Source: Bacillota bacterium | GTDB lineage: Bacteria; Bacillota; Clostridia; Peptostreptococcales; Anaerovoracaceae | Length of the DNA stretch: 55,559 bases | Assembly (NCBI GenBank): GCA_017626845.1 | Contig: JAGAHX010000075.1 | Location: forward strand, 1-55,559 | Direction: 5' to 3' | Part shown: positions 17,335-25,442 of the stretch, one piece after another | How the letters are laid out: the number at the start of each line of letters is the position of its first letter | How positions within the stretch are numbered: the stretch's first letter is position 1 | The notes under the pieces: generated by a model | Databases searched by the model: none | What the model was told of the DNA's origin: nothing | What the model saw: the letters and a program-made list of their open reading frames with translations, nothing else | Position numbers and translations under genes: made by a program

Positions 17335-17540
17335 TTTGCCGTTGCTAACCATGGATATTGTAGTCCAGTCTATATACGTTTTGTGTTCAGTTGCCTGCTG
17401 CTAACCCGCAATATTTATCCTGATATTGACTATCTTTATTCTTTTCGTATTTTTATGGACATTTTGTTGAATTAGATTTATCATAAATACAGTTAGTTCG
17501 CGCTAACTTTATTTTTGACCCAGGGATTAGCATTCGCTAA
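17335..17540. promoter_or_regulatory. Four 14-bp boxes (TTnGCnnTnGCTAA-like) between feoA and Ada/AraC-like regulator
   Basis: Box 1 TTTGCCGTTGCTAA (17335-17348), box 2 TTGCCTGCTGCTAA (17391-17404), box 3 TTAGTTCGCGCTAA (17493-17506), box 4 TTAGCATTCGCTAA (17527-17540). Boxes 3 and 4 are good palindromes with TTAG/CTAA or TTAGC/GCTAA arms. Boxes 1-2 sit at the feoA side and boxes 3-4 just before the divergent gene. The pattern resembles operators of DtxR/IdeR-type metal repressors (TTAGG...CCTAA); the regulator itself is not encoded in this window. Confidence 0.6.
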
Positions 17541-17569
17541 CCCTCTTCTGAAACAGAAAGGCATATTCC

Positions 17570-18130
17570 GTGACCAAAGAACAATGGCTGGCGATCAAGA
17601 ATCACGACAAGACGTATGACGGGCAATTCTACTACGCCCTCAAGAGAAGCAAAAAGGTCTGCCGCCCGTCCTGCAAAAAGGCAGCGCTCCGGCCGGAACG
17701 CATCATCCTCTTCGATACGCTTCAGGATGCCCTGGACAAAGGCTATACCCCCTGCAGCAAATGCAGACCGGATAAGGAAAGCTGGGCCGGCGCCCGCATC
17801 GAGCTCGCAAATGCCGCAGAGCGCATGGTGCTGGAGAATTACAGAGAGAAGTTTTCGCTGGAGAACATGGCGAAGGAGCTGTTCGTAGACAAGTCCTATC
17901 TGCTGCGGACCTTCAAGGAGGTCAAGGGCTACACCCTGCTGGAGTTCCACAATCTCACCCGCTGCGAAAAAGCGAAGGAGCTGCTGCAGCGGCCGGAACT
18001 GTCCATCGCTTACATCGCTTCGGAAGTCGGATATGTTTCCGCCTCCCACTTTACCCAGGTGTTCCGCAAGGTCACCGGGCAGACGCCCTCCCAGTACAGG
18101 ACGTCCTACCTGCGCAGCCTGGACGAATAA
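17570..18130 (+). CDS. Ada-type Zn-finger plus AraC-type HTH regulator
   Basis: A 186-residue protein starting at GTG 17570 with agaaagg 8 nt upstream. Residues ~15-65 form an Ada N-terminal metal-binding domain: YYALKRSKKVCRPSCKK and later GYTPCSKCRPD give the four cysteines. In Ada one of these accepts the methyl group from DNA phosphotriesters. Residues ~80-180 form an AraC HTH pair ending SEVGYVSASHFTQVFRKVTG. The usual C-terminal O6-methylguanine methyltransferase of Ada is absent. It faces feoA across a shared operator region, which could mean joint metal-dependent control or a sensing role for the Cys4 site. Confidence 0.85.
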   Translation: MTKEQWLAIKNHDKTYDGQFYYALKRSKKVCRPSCKKAALRPERIILFDTLQDALDKGYTPCSKCRPDKESWAGARIELANAAERMVLENYREKFSLENMAKELFVDKSYLLRTFKEVKGYTLLEFHNLTRCEKAKELLQRPELSIAYIASEVGYVSASHFTQVFRKVTGQTPSQYRTSYLRSLDE

Positions 18131-18159
18131 ATCAGATAAACCAATAGACGTCATCATAA

Positions 18160-18202
18160 AAAGAGCGGATCCCCTTTTCTCCTTGGGGATCCGTTCTTTT
18201 AT
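18160..18202 (+). terminator. Rho-independent terminator after Ada/AraC-like gene
   Basis: Arms gagcggatcccc (18163-18174) and ggggatccgttc (18185-18196), with one wobble, are followed by tttt. Confidence 0.85.
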
Positions 18203-18207
18203 GCACG

Positions 18208-18270
18208 TTCGCTGAGCTTGTCGAAGCGAAATATATAATCTTTCTATGTCCCTTCGACAGGCTCAGGGAC
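18208..18270. repeat. cttcgacaggctcag-type repeat pair
   Basis: gctgagcttgtcgaagc at about 18211-18227 and its inverted partner ccttcgacaggctcaggg at about 18251-18268 flank an AT-rich core. They lie between the Ada-like gene and the end of the DUF1537 kinase gene. Confidence 0.8.
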
Positions 18271-18273
18271 CGT

Positions 18274-19632
18274 TCAGATTAGTTCTTCCACGATCTCTTT
18301 CAGCGTCGTCTCCGTTCCCACATTGCCGGGGAAGATGACGTACGCCAGGCCCGGGAACTTGCTCTCCGGCCCCGTTTTCCAGACCGGGATGCCGGCGGCC
18401 GCCTGACCCGCGACCAGTGCCTTCTTTACCCGGAGCGCCTTTACGCCCACGTCGCTGCTGGTGATGCCGCCTTTTGCGATAATGAACGCCGGCTTCGTCT
18501 TCAGATTGGCAGCGAAGCTCTGCACCGCGTCCGATATGGCGACGGAACGCAGCAGTGCCGCCTCTTTCGTGTCGTTCTCCAGCAGGAGGACCTTACGCTT
18601 TGTGTATACGCAGACCGTCGTGCCTTGCTCGATGTCGCTATCGATCTTCGCCTGTACCCGTTTCTTTTCCTGTTCAAAAGCCTCGGGCCGGAGCACCAGA
18701 TCCGAATCGAATTCGATAAAGTCGATGCCGGGGATCTGTTTGAGCGCTTCCAGCTGGGCTGTGGTCTTCTTCATGTGTGACCCGATCAGGATGAGTCCGC
18801 CCTTCTCTCTGGCGTCCGTCACCAGGTCGTCCCGGGTCAGATAAGGCTTGGTATCGATGCATCCCAGCGTTTTGACGATGCCTGCCGCGCTGCGGATGAT
18901 GAACTGCCGGCCTTCGCCCATGGCCAGATACAGCGCATAGCAGAAGACTTTCAGATCGTCATAGTCTTCAGAATTTACGACGATCTTGCCGAAACCGTGT
19001 ACGGACATCAGCTTCTCCACAATGCTGTCCACGTCCTGCGCGCGAAGCTCGTCCAGGCCGATGCTTACGACATCGGCAGCTTTATAGGCACCGCCCGTCT
19101 TCTCCTCCACGTACTCCTTCAGATCGGACTTGGTGTAGCCGAAGGTGGCGTCCTTCGCAAACTCCGTCTCTGCGGCCGGGACAAGCGTATCGCCCTGCTT
19201 TACGTAGTGGATGTCGCCGATCGTATAGCGGCCTCCTTCGGGGAAAAAGGGGCATAAAACTTCCCCGTCGATATCTTTACCCAGAGAAGCCCTTAACACC
19301 TCTGTTTCCAGCGGAAAATGGCCTCTGAGCGTGGAATCGCTGCGGGAGATCACCAGGTAGTCTTTGCCGGTCTTTGCAAAAGCATTCCGGATGGCCGCTG
19401 CGATATCCTGATGGACCTTCTTTGTCTGTTCCGCCGTAAAACTGCGGGAGTTCGTAAGAATGTAAAAGAGCTTTTCGTCCGAGCCAAACGCCTCGTCCAG
19501 GGTCTCCTGTGTCCAATCCGTATAGACGTGGATGTCGTGAACGGTCTGGCTGCCCGTTGGGTCGTCGTCGAGCACGACGATCTTGCGGTCAAATTTTGCG
19601 TACTGTTCCTGTAAGAGTCTGTCGATGTCCAT
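18274..19632 (-). CDS. Four-carbon acid sugar kinase family protein (DUF1537)
   Basis: A 452-residue kinase of the OtnK/DtnK/LtnK group, which phosphorylates threonate, erythronate or similar acids for later cleavage by an aldolase. The N-terminal domain has KIVVLDDDPTGSQTVHD and SRSDSTLRGHFPLE. The C-terminal domain has IAKGGITSSDVGVKALRV and a closing VIFPGNVGTETTL, the nucleotide-binding half. Its ATG overlaps the stop of the upstream dehydrogenase (ATGA at 19632). In known pathways the dehydrogenase first oxidises the acid and the kinase then phosphorylates the 2- or 3-keto product. No aldolase or isomerase gene is visible here. Confidence 0.88.
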   Translation of the reverse strand: MDIDRLLQEQYAKFDRKIVVLDDDPTGSQTVHDIHVYTDWTQETLDEAFGSDEKLFYILTNSRSFTAEQTKKVHQDIAAAIRNAFAKTGKDYLVISRSDSTLRGHFPLETEVLRASLGKDIDGEVLCPFFPEGGRYTIGDIHYVKQGDTLVPAAETEFAKDATFGYTKSDLKEYVEEKTGGAYKAADVVSIGLDELRAQDVDSIVEKLMSVHGFGKIVVNSEDYDDLKVFCYALYLAMGEGRQFIIRSAAGIVKTLGCIDTKPYLTRDDLVTDAREKGGLILIGSHMKKTTAQLEALKQIPGIDFIEFDSDLVLRPEAFEQEKKRVQAKIDSDIEQGTTVCVYTKRKVLLLENDTKEAALLRSVAISDAVQSFAANLKTKPAFIIAKGGITSSDVGVKALRVKKALVAGQAAAGIPVWKTGPESKFPGLAYVIFPGNVGTETTLKEIVEELI

Positions 19633-20513
19633 CAGTGTTCCCTCACCTGCACGCCCGCCAGATCTTCGAAGTACTGCACGATGCCGCCATGATCGTCCAT
19701 CAGATGGCCGTGAGCCGAAAGATACTGCATGATCTCAAAGAGCTGGGAACTTAGAGGCATGGGACACTCGCAGGCATGAGCAGTAGACAGAACGTTATTT
19801 ATGTCTTTACGGTTTACCTTAATGGTGCCGCCAGGCGCAAAATCGCCGGCCAGGATCTTGGGGATCTTGGCGTCCAGCACCGTGCTGCCGGCAAGGCCGC
19901 CGCGGATGGCGTCGTAGACCTTTCTGGGGTCCGCCCCCGCCTTTTCGCAGAGAACGAAGGCTTCGGAGACCGCTGCGATGTTCAGATTGACGATCACCTG
20001 GTTCACCAGTTTGGCGATGCTGCCGGAACCTACGTCTCCCACCAGGATCGCAGAGCTTCCCATGGCCAGAAAATGCGGCTTTAACGCATCGAAATCCGCC
20101 TGGCTGCCGCCTGCCATAAAGGCAAGCGTTCCGTCGATGGCCTTCGGTTCGCCGCCGGATACGGGGCAATCCACAAAGCCGATGCCCTTCGACGCAAGCT
20201 TTTCCGCGCAGTCTCTGGATTCTCCCGGGGTCACCGAGGAATGATCGCAGACATAGCGCAGCGCGCCCGCGTTTTCCAGCACGCCTCTTTTGCCGAACAG
20301 CACCTCCTGCACGATCTGCTCCGTCGGCAGGATGCAGTGGACCGCTTCGCAGTCCTTTGCCATCTCCGCAGGCGTTTTATAGACTGCGCCCAGATCCGTC
20401 AGTTCCTTTACGGGGCCTTCCTGCAGGTCGTAGACCGCCAGTTCGCCCAGCGCCGCCAATAAACGTTTTGCCATGGGCTTTCCCATGATGCCCAGTCCGA
20501 TAAATCCGGTCAT
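19632..20513 (-). CDS. 2-hydroxy-3-oxopropionate / threonate-type NAD(P)-dependent dehydrogenase
   Basis: Beta-hydroxyacid dehydrogenase family, 293 residues from ATG 20513 (aggag five bases upstream). It begins with the Rossmann glycine motif GFIGLGIMGKPMAKRL. Then come FVDCPVSGGEPKAIDGTLAFM, the substrate-binding block, and GSIAKLVNQVIVNLNIAAVSEA, whose Lys is the catalytic residue. It is translationally coupled to the DUF1537 kinase, as in LtnD-LtnK / DenD-like pairs, so I favour a four-carbon acid such as threonate or erythronate. Tartronate semialdehyde or 3-hydroxyisobutyrate remain possible substrates. Confidence 0.85.
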   Translation of the reverse strand: MTGFIGLGIMGKPMAKRLLAALGELAVYDLQEGPVKELTDLGAVYKTPAEMAKDCEAVHCILPTEQIVQEVLFGKRGVLENAGALRYVCDHSSVTPGESRDCAEKLASKGIGFVDCPVSGGEPKAIDGTLAFMAGGSQADFDALKPHFLAMGSSAILVGDVGSGSIAKLVNQVIVNLNIAAVSEAFVLCEKAGADPRKVYDAIRGGLAGSTVLDAKIPKILAGDFAPGGTIKVNRKDINNVLSTAHACECPMPLSSQLFEIMQYLSAHGHLMDDHGGIVQYFEDLAGVQVREH

Positions 20514-20536
20514 ATTAACTCCTATTGGACCCTTCG

Positions 20537-20615
20537 TGCTCTTCGACACTCTTGGACACCCTTCGACACCCTTCGACAAGCTCAGGGTCCGGCTCAGGGT
20601 TCGGCTCAGGGATCC
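20537..20615. repeat. Tandem and inverted cttcgaca / ggctcaggg repeat fragments
   Basis: Three cttcgaca-type starts (near 20540, 20561 and 20571) and three (g)ctcaggg endings (near 20581, 20592 and 20603) are packed in 80 nt. This is a scrambled cluster of the same repeat seen elsewhere, here between lysA-like and dehydrogenase genes. Confidence 0.75.
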
Positions 20616-20623
20616 GTAAATGT

Positions 20624-21898
20624 CTATTCTAAGTCCAGTTTCTTATAAAACTCCGTGTCATCCAGCGTCTTGAAGTAATCCGCCAGGGTCTCCGCCCTGC
20701 GGATCTGCACGACGCTGCCGTCTTCCTTCAGCAGCAGCTCCGCGTGGCGCAGCTTGCCGTTATAATTGCTTCCCATGGAATGGCCGTGGGCGCCCGCGTC
20801 GTGGATGGCGATATAGTCCCCCACTTCGATCTCAGGCAGCATCCGGTCGATGGCGAACCGGTCGTTGGATTCGCACAGAGAACCGGTAATGTCGTACTTG
20901 TGGTCGCAGGGTTCGTCTTCCTTGCCCAGAACTGTCACGTGGTGATATGCACCATACATGGCAGGCCGCATCAGGTCTACGCAGCACGCATCCAGTCCTA
21001 CGAATTCCTTATGGGTGTGTTTGATGTGCAGCACCTGACCGATCAGCAGGTCGTAGGGACCCGTAACAAAGCGGCCCATCTCGGTGTAGATGGCCACGTT
21101 CGTCATGCCGGCCGGACCGAAGATCCTGTCGTAGACTTCGTGGACCTTTGCGCCGATGATCTCGATATCGTTCGGCGTCTGGTCGGGCCGGTAGGCGATG
21201 CCTACCCCGCCAGACAGATTGACGAAAGGAATGTCCATGCCGGTCTCATCCCGCAGTTTTACGGCAAGTTCGAACAGCTCGCCTGCCAGCGTCGGATAGT
21301 AATCGTTCGTAACGGTGTTACTCGCCAAAAAAGCATGGATGCCGCAGTGCTTAACGCCCTTTTCCTTCAGCAGACGCATTCCTTCGAACATCTGCTCTGT
21401 CGTAAACCCATACTTTGCCTCGCCGGGATTGTCCATGATCGCCGTGTTGATCGTAAAGCTGCCGCCGGGGTTATACCGCACGGAGACCGTCTCCGGCAGT
21501 TTGCCGATCGCCTTTTCGCAGAAATCGATGTGGGAGATGTCGTCGAAATTGATGATCGCACCGATCTTCGCGGCATATTGAAATTCCGATGCCGGAGTCA
21601 CGTTCGACGTAAACATGATCTTTTCCCCCGGCAGATCCATGGCCTTCGCAAAGGACAGTTCCGCCCGGGACGCGCAGTCACAGCCGAAGCCGTAGTCTTT
21701 CAGAATAGCCATGATGGATGGATTCGGGCATGCCTTGACCGCGAAGAACTCCCGATACCCCGGATTCCAGGCAAACGCCCTTTTAATCCGTTCGCAGTTC
21801 TCCCGCAGCCCCTTTTCATCGTAGAGATGAAAAGGCGTCGGATACGTTTTTACGATCTCTTCGATCTGTTCTTTCGTAACGAAAGGTCTCTTTTCCAT
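20624..21898 (-). CDS. lysA: Diaminopimelate decarboxylase-like PLP enzyme (fold III)
   Basis: A 424-residue alanine-racemase-fold decarboxylase. YREFFAVKACPNPSIM carries the Schiff-base Lys; PGEKIMFTSNVTP, VNLSGGVGIAYRPDQ (phosphate-binding glycines) and DITGSLCESNDRFA, with the active-site Cys, match LysA/carboxynorspermidine-decarboxylase members. DAP decarboxylase makes lysine. It is fourth in an operon with a two-component system and another PLP decarboxylase. The stop of that upstream gene abuts its start at 21898, so a catabolic or polyamine-type substrate is also possible. I am sure of the family and less sure of the substrate. Confidence 0.75.
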   Translation of the reverse strand: MEKRPFVTKEQIEEIVKTYPTPFHLYDEKGLRENCERIKRAFAWNPGYREFFAVKACPNPSIMAILKDYGFGCDCASRAELSFAKAMDLPGEKIMFTSNVTPASEFQYAAKIGAIINFDDISHIDFCEKAIGKLPETVSVRYNPGGSFTINTAIMDNPGEAKYGFTTEQMFEGMRLLKEKGVKHCGIHAFLASNTVTNDYYPTLAGELFELAVKLRDETGMDIPFVNLSGGVGIAYRPDQTPNDIEIIGAKVHEVYDRIFGPAGMTNVAIYTEMGRFVTGPYDLLIGQVLHIKHTHKEFVGLDACCVDLMRPAMYGAYHHVTVLGKEDEPCDHKYDITGSLCESNDRFAIDRMLPEIEVGDYIAIHDAGAHGHSMGSNYNGKLRHAELLLKEDGSVVQIRRAETLADYFKTLDDTEFYKKLDLE

Positions 21899-23298
21899 TA
21901 CAGAAACTCCTTCCCCACGGCGATAACCGCAGCAGCGACTTTTTCTACATCCGACTCTTCGATGGACCAGTTAGACAGGCTGCAGCGCAGATGAGGCACA
22001 CCGCAGACGCCGGACGGATTGAGGTAAGTCGTACCTTCGGCGCGGATCGCTCTCTCCAGCGCGTGGATCTCCTCGTCCGTTACGTTCTCCTTGTTGAGCG
22101 TAAAGGCGAAGCCGTTGATCATAACGGGTTCATGAATCTTATATACGCCGCTTTCGGACAACAGTTTCGCAAATTTTTGCGCTAGTTCGCAATCTCTTTC
22201 CACCATCTCGCGGAAGCCTTCTTTTCCGTAGGCCATCAGGTTCATCCAGACGGCCAGCGCGCGGAAGCGGCGGCTGCCTTCGTTGCCGAGATGTTCGATG
22301 GCAGTGTTCTCCGTCCAGTGGTCCTGCACGTCCGTGCTCTGGGCGTAGGTGCGGTACTGCAGTTCTCTATGCTCCTTGCGGATCATGGTGATGGCGCAGT
22401 CGTAGTTCATGTTGACCCATTTATGGCCGTCGATCGTAAAGCTGTCCACTTCTTCCGCGCCGTCGAACAGTCCCCTGTACTTCGGAGAAGCCATGGCCAT
22501 GGAGCCGACCGCGCCGTCCACGTGGAGCCAGAAGCCATATTTCTTCTTCAGATCCGCGATCGCCCGCAGGTCGTCCATGTCGCCGCTGTTGGCGGTTCCC
22601 ATGTTGGCGATGACGATCACTGGCTTATCGCCTGCCAGTTTCAGCTGCTCTTCCAGCTTGGCCACGTCGCCGCGGTCTCTGTTCGGCAGTTTGCCGTATT
22701 CGATGATGGAGTTTCTGCCCAGGCCCAGCAGCGACAGTCCTTTATAGATCGATGCATGCGCGAAAGCGGACAGTACAATGGGTCTTTCCAGACCGTAAAT
22801 GCCGTCATTGGGGTTCTTTCCCTGCTTCATGGCAGCCCATTCTCTGGCGCAGGCCAGCGCATTGGTCGTCGCCATGGTGGCACCGGAGGTGAACGAACCG
22901 GTAAAATCAGCGCGAAGACCCAGCAGATCCTTTAACCCTTCGATGGCTTCGTCTTCGATCTGGCGGTCCATGCAGTCCATCTCGCCGAAGGCGTTCTGAT
23001 CGTATAGAGACGTGAGCCAGTCGCCCGCCAGGGCTGCCGGGGTCACGCCGCCGATGACGTATCCGAAGAACCGGGAACCGCTGTTGAGCGCCAGTCCTTC
23101 GCCGTAATCTTTTACGAACAGATCCATGGCAGCTTCCGCACCCATTCCCTGTTCGCCGATGCTTCTCAGAGGCTTTCTGTCCCAGAACGGCAGTGCCTTG
23201 CCGGTATTCCGCTGTTCGAAGAAGCGCTCAGCTTCCGCTTCGACCTTTTTCAGGATCTGCAGTTGATTTTCTCTGTCCTGTTTCATCCGTTCGTTCAT
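21898..23298 (-). CDS. Group II PLP-dependent amino-acid decarboxylase
   Basis: A 466-residue fold-I decarboxylase of the glutamate/tyrosine/aromatic family. TGSFTSGATMATTNALACAR is the cofactor region, FWLHVDGAVGSMAMAS has the Asp pairing with the pyridine nitrogen, and FTIDGHKWVNMNYDCA holds the Lys-PLP preceded by His. The substrate is not evident. Its ATG overlaps the kinase stop (ATGA at 23295-23298), so its production is tied to the sensor system. Such decarboxylases often give acid resistance or an exported amine. No antiporter is encoded beside it. Confidence 0.82.
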   Translation of the reverse strand: MNERMKQDRENQLQILKKVEAEAERFFEQRNTGKALPFWDRKPLRSIGEQGMGAEAAMDLFVKDYGEGLALNSGSRFFGYVIGGVTPAALAGDWLTSLYDQNAFGEMDCMDRQIEDEAIEGLKDLLGLRADFTGSFTSGATMATTNALACAREWAAMKQGKNPNDGIYGLERPIVLSAFAHASIYKGLSLLGLGRNSIIEYGKLPNRDRGDVAKLEEQLKLAGDKPVIVIANMGTANSGDMDDLRAIADLKKKYGFWLHVDGAVGSMAMASPKYRGLFDGAEEVDSFTIDGHKWVNMNYDCAITMIRKEHRELQYRTYAQSTDVQDHWTENTAIEHLGNEGSRRFRALAVWMNLMAYGKEGFREMVERDCELAQKFAKLLSESGVYKIHEPVMINGFAFTLNKENVTDEEIHALERAIRAEGTTYLNPSGVCGVPHLRCSLSNWSIEESDVEKVAAAVIAVGKEFL

Positions 23299-24638
23299 GA
23301 GATTTCCCCTTCCTTTTCGTGTTCTTTGTTTGTCAGATATAACATGATGCTGACGGAAAAGATCCCGTCTTTCGTCTTTATATCCAAAGTGCCGTTGTAC
23401 CGCTGCACGGTAGAAGCGATGGATGGCATACCGATGCCGTGTCCGGGTTCCCGGGAGACAGGGAGCCGGTCTTTGTTGAAGCGGATCTTGCCGGTATACG
23501 GATTGTCCACAGAAAGGCCGAGCATCGTATCGGTTATCATGCTGCAGACGACGTCGATGCGCCGTCTTTCTTCCGCCACCTTCGCCGTCGCATTCAGCGC
23601 ATTCTCGAGCAGATTACCGAGCATGGCACAGAAATCCATCTCCGGAAGCGGCAGCTCTCTCGGAAGTCGCAGATTCCATTCGATCTTTATGTTTTGGCTT
23701 TCCGCCAGTGTTGAATAATGGGAAGCGACGGCATCCACCGCCATATTTGCGCAGAATGGAGAATACCCTTTCTTTACGATGTCGGAGAACTGATTGACAT
23801 AGGCCTTCAGTTTATCGTATTCCTCCTCCGCCGCCAGTTCCGTGATGACCCGCATATGCTGCCGGAAATCGTGCCGCAGCGTACGGGTCTCATCCATGTA
23901 AAGGCGCAGTTCCTCGTAACGCTTCTGTTCCATGCTGAGTACGGTGTTTTCCTGCTTCAGTTCCGCTGTCTCATTCAATCGCACAGATGTCCACCAATAC
24001 AGATGATACAGCGCGAAGATCGCCACCGGATACATCGCCAAAGACACCAGACCGATCATACGGATGCGTTCGTCGTGCAAGAGGCTGATCTGTTCCGGAT
24101 TGATAAAATACAAAACGATACAGACTGCAAACAACACGAGGGAAAGGATGCCCCAGCTTCGGTTCAGCCTGTCTTCGTGCAGCAGATATGGGATCTTAAC
24201 GTTCAATGTTTTATAGAAGAATACGATAAGCAGCAAAGCCATTCCCAGACAGATCAGTCCGGACCGTATACTAAAAGGTCCGTCGTCATGTTCCAAAGGA
24301 GCGGTAAGAAAGACGGAGTATAACGTAGAAAATTCGCACAGCATGGCAGCGTTCAGGAAACAAAACAGTTTTTTCGCTGAGCTCAGATCCACCTGAAGGA
24401 GAAATATCTCCATGCATAACAGCAAGAGAGGCAGAAGAACAAAAGACGTGCCTACTTGAAATTGAACGCAGGCAGCCGCGCCAAGGGAGATCAGAAGGAT
24501 CAGTAGTATGCCGGTCGCCAAAAACGTTCGAAGAAAACCAAGTTTAAGATGGCGTCTTACAGGAAGAAAAGCCATGAAGGCGGCAGGCAGCATGATCGCC
24601 ATCTCCAGCGCATGCCGGAGCATCAGTTCCTGGTTCAT
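23295..24638 (-). CDS. GHKL-type sensor histidine kinase (AgrC-like)
   Basis: A 447-residue membrane kinase. About six helices occupy residues 10-220. A short coiled-coil linker (LNETAELKQENTVLSMEQKRYEELR) follows, then the H-box LRHDFRQHMRV with the phospho-His near residue 268, the N-box GNLLENALNATAK and the G-box GHGIGMPSIASTVQRYNG. This layout matches AgrC/VirS-type kinases that pair with LytTR regulators and often sense peptides. No precursor-peptide gene was found nearby. It overlaps the regulator stop (ATGA) and the decarboxylase start. Confidence 0.88.
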   Translation of the reverse strand: MNQELMLRHALEMAIMLPAAFMAFLPVRRHLKLGFLRTFLATGILLILLISLGAAACVQFQVGTSFVLLPLLLLCMEIFLLQVDLSSAKKLFCFLNAAMLCEFSTLYSVFLTAPLEHDDGPFSIRSGLICLGMALLLIVFFYKTLNVKIPYLLHEDRLNRSWGILSLVLFAVCIVLYFINPEQISLLHDERIRMIGLVSLAMYPVAIFALYHLYWWTSVRLNETAELKQENTVLSMEQKRYEELRLYMDETRTLRHDFRQHMRVITELAAEEEYDKLKAYVNQFSDIVKKGYSPFCANMAVDAVASHYSTLAESQNIKIEWNLRLPRELPLPEMDFCAMLGNLLENALNATAKVAEERRRIDVVCSMITDTMLGLSVDNPYTGKIRFNKDRLPVSREPGHGIGMPSIASTVQRYNGTLDIKTKDGIFSVSIMLYLTNKEHEKEGEIS

Positions 24639-25366
24639 CTTCCCCTCCTCATCCTGGTGATCTGATATTGAGAGAATTTTTTGATCAGATCCATACGGCC
24701 TTTTGTTCGCAGCGGATAATTGCTGTAATCGTCCATCAGGAACGTTTCTCCGTCCAGATTCTTTACATGATCCATATTGATGAGGATCCCCCGGTTGCAG
24801 AGCAGAAACCGTTCGTCTGCCGTCAGGAGTTTCTCCGTTTCACCGAAGGTCATGGTGCCTTTTACGGTACTGCCGTCGATCAGGTGGAAGCTTACGGTGT
24901 GACCCTGGGAGACCACGGAAACGATCTGTCCGAACGTGACCTGAAATTCGCCTCTTGCGATCCGCACCGTGATCTCCGGCTCACTGCCGGACAGCACCCG
25001 ATGCGCCTCGGAAAGAACGTGGTTGAGCTGCTCCTCTTTATAGGGCTTGATGAGATAATCGAAGGGATGGATGGGAAATGCGTCGAACGCGTATTCCCGG
25101 GAGGTCGTGAGGAAACAGATGAGGAGCGCTGCGTCTTTCTGACGGAGCTTTTCCGCCAGCTGGATGCCCGTCATGTCGTCCATGCGGATGTCCAGAAAAG
25201 CAATACGGAAGAAGCCCGGCTCGAATTCGCCCAGCATGGCTGTACCGCTTTCATATACTCGGATCTGTGCGTCGAGAGACTGGTGGGAGAACCACTTGGC
25301 CACATCTTTTTCCAGGCGGTCTCTGTCCATCTGCAGATCGTCGACGATGGCGATGTTCCAATCCAT
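24635..25366 (-). CDS. LytTR-family response regulator
   Basis: A 243-residue regulator. The receiver domain begins IAIVDDLQMDRDRL and contains FLDIRMDDMTGIQL (phospho-acceptor Asp near residue 57), TTSREYAFDAFPIHPFDYLIKPY with the conserved Thr/Lys, then a LytTR DNA-binding domain from about residue 135 (VRIARGEFQVTFGQIVSVVS ... NRGILINMDHVKNL). The start is ATG 25366, with ggaggaag 7 nt upstream. It is first in the operon regulator-kinase-decarboxylase-decarboxylase, so it probably controls that operon or an export partner elsewhere. Confidence 0.9.
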   Translation of the reverse strand: MDWNIAIVDDLQMDRDRLEKDVAKWFSHQSLDAQIRVYESGTAMLGEFEPGFFRIAFLDIRMDDMTGIQLAEKLRQKDAALLICFLTTSREYAFDAFPIHPFDYLIKPYKEEQLNHVLSEAHRVLSGSEPEITVRIARGEFQVTFGQIVSVVSQGHTVSFHLIDGSTVKGTMTFGETEKLLTADERFLLCNRGILINMDHVKNLDGETFLMDDYSNYPLRTKGRMDLIKKFSQYQITRMRRGR

Positions 25367-25373
25367 GAAAAAA

Positions 25374-25411
25374 CTTCCTCCCAACACGATTATACCACGT
25401 TTGGGAGGAAG
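25374..25411 (-). promoter_or_regulatory. Promoter inside an 11-bp inverted repeat, upstream of LytTR regulator
   Basis: Arms cttcctcccaa (25374-25384) and ttgggaggaag (25401-25411) flank a minus-strand extended -10 (TGGTATAAT, hexamer 25389-25394). The proximal arm contains the regulator gene's own ribosome binding site ggaggaag. It could be an operator palindrome, or an RBS-hiding hairpin in transcripts reading through from thiT. Confidence 0.55.
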
Positions 25412-25442
25412 TAATAGGATTATGAAACGTTACCTGCCAAAT

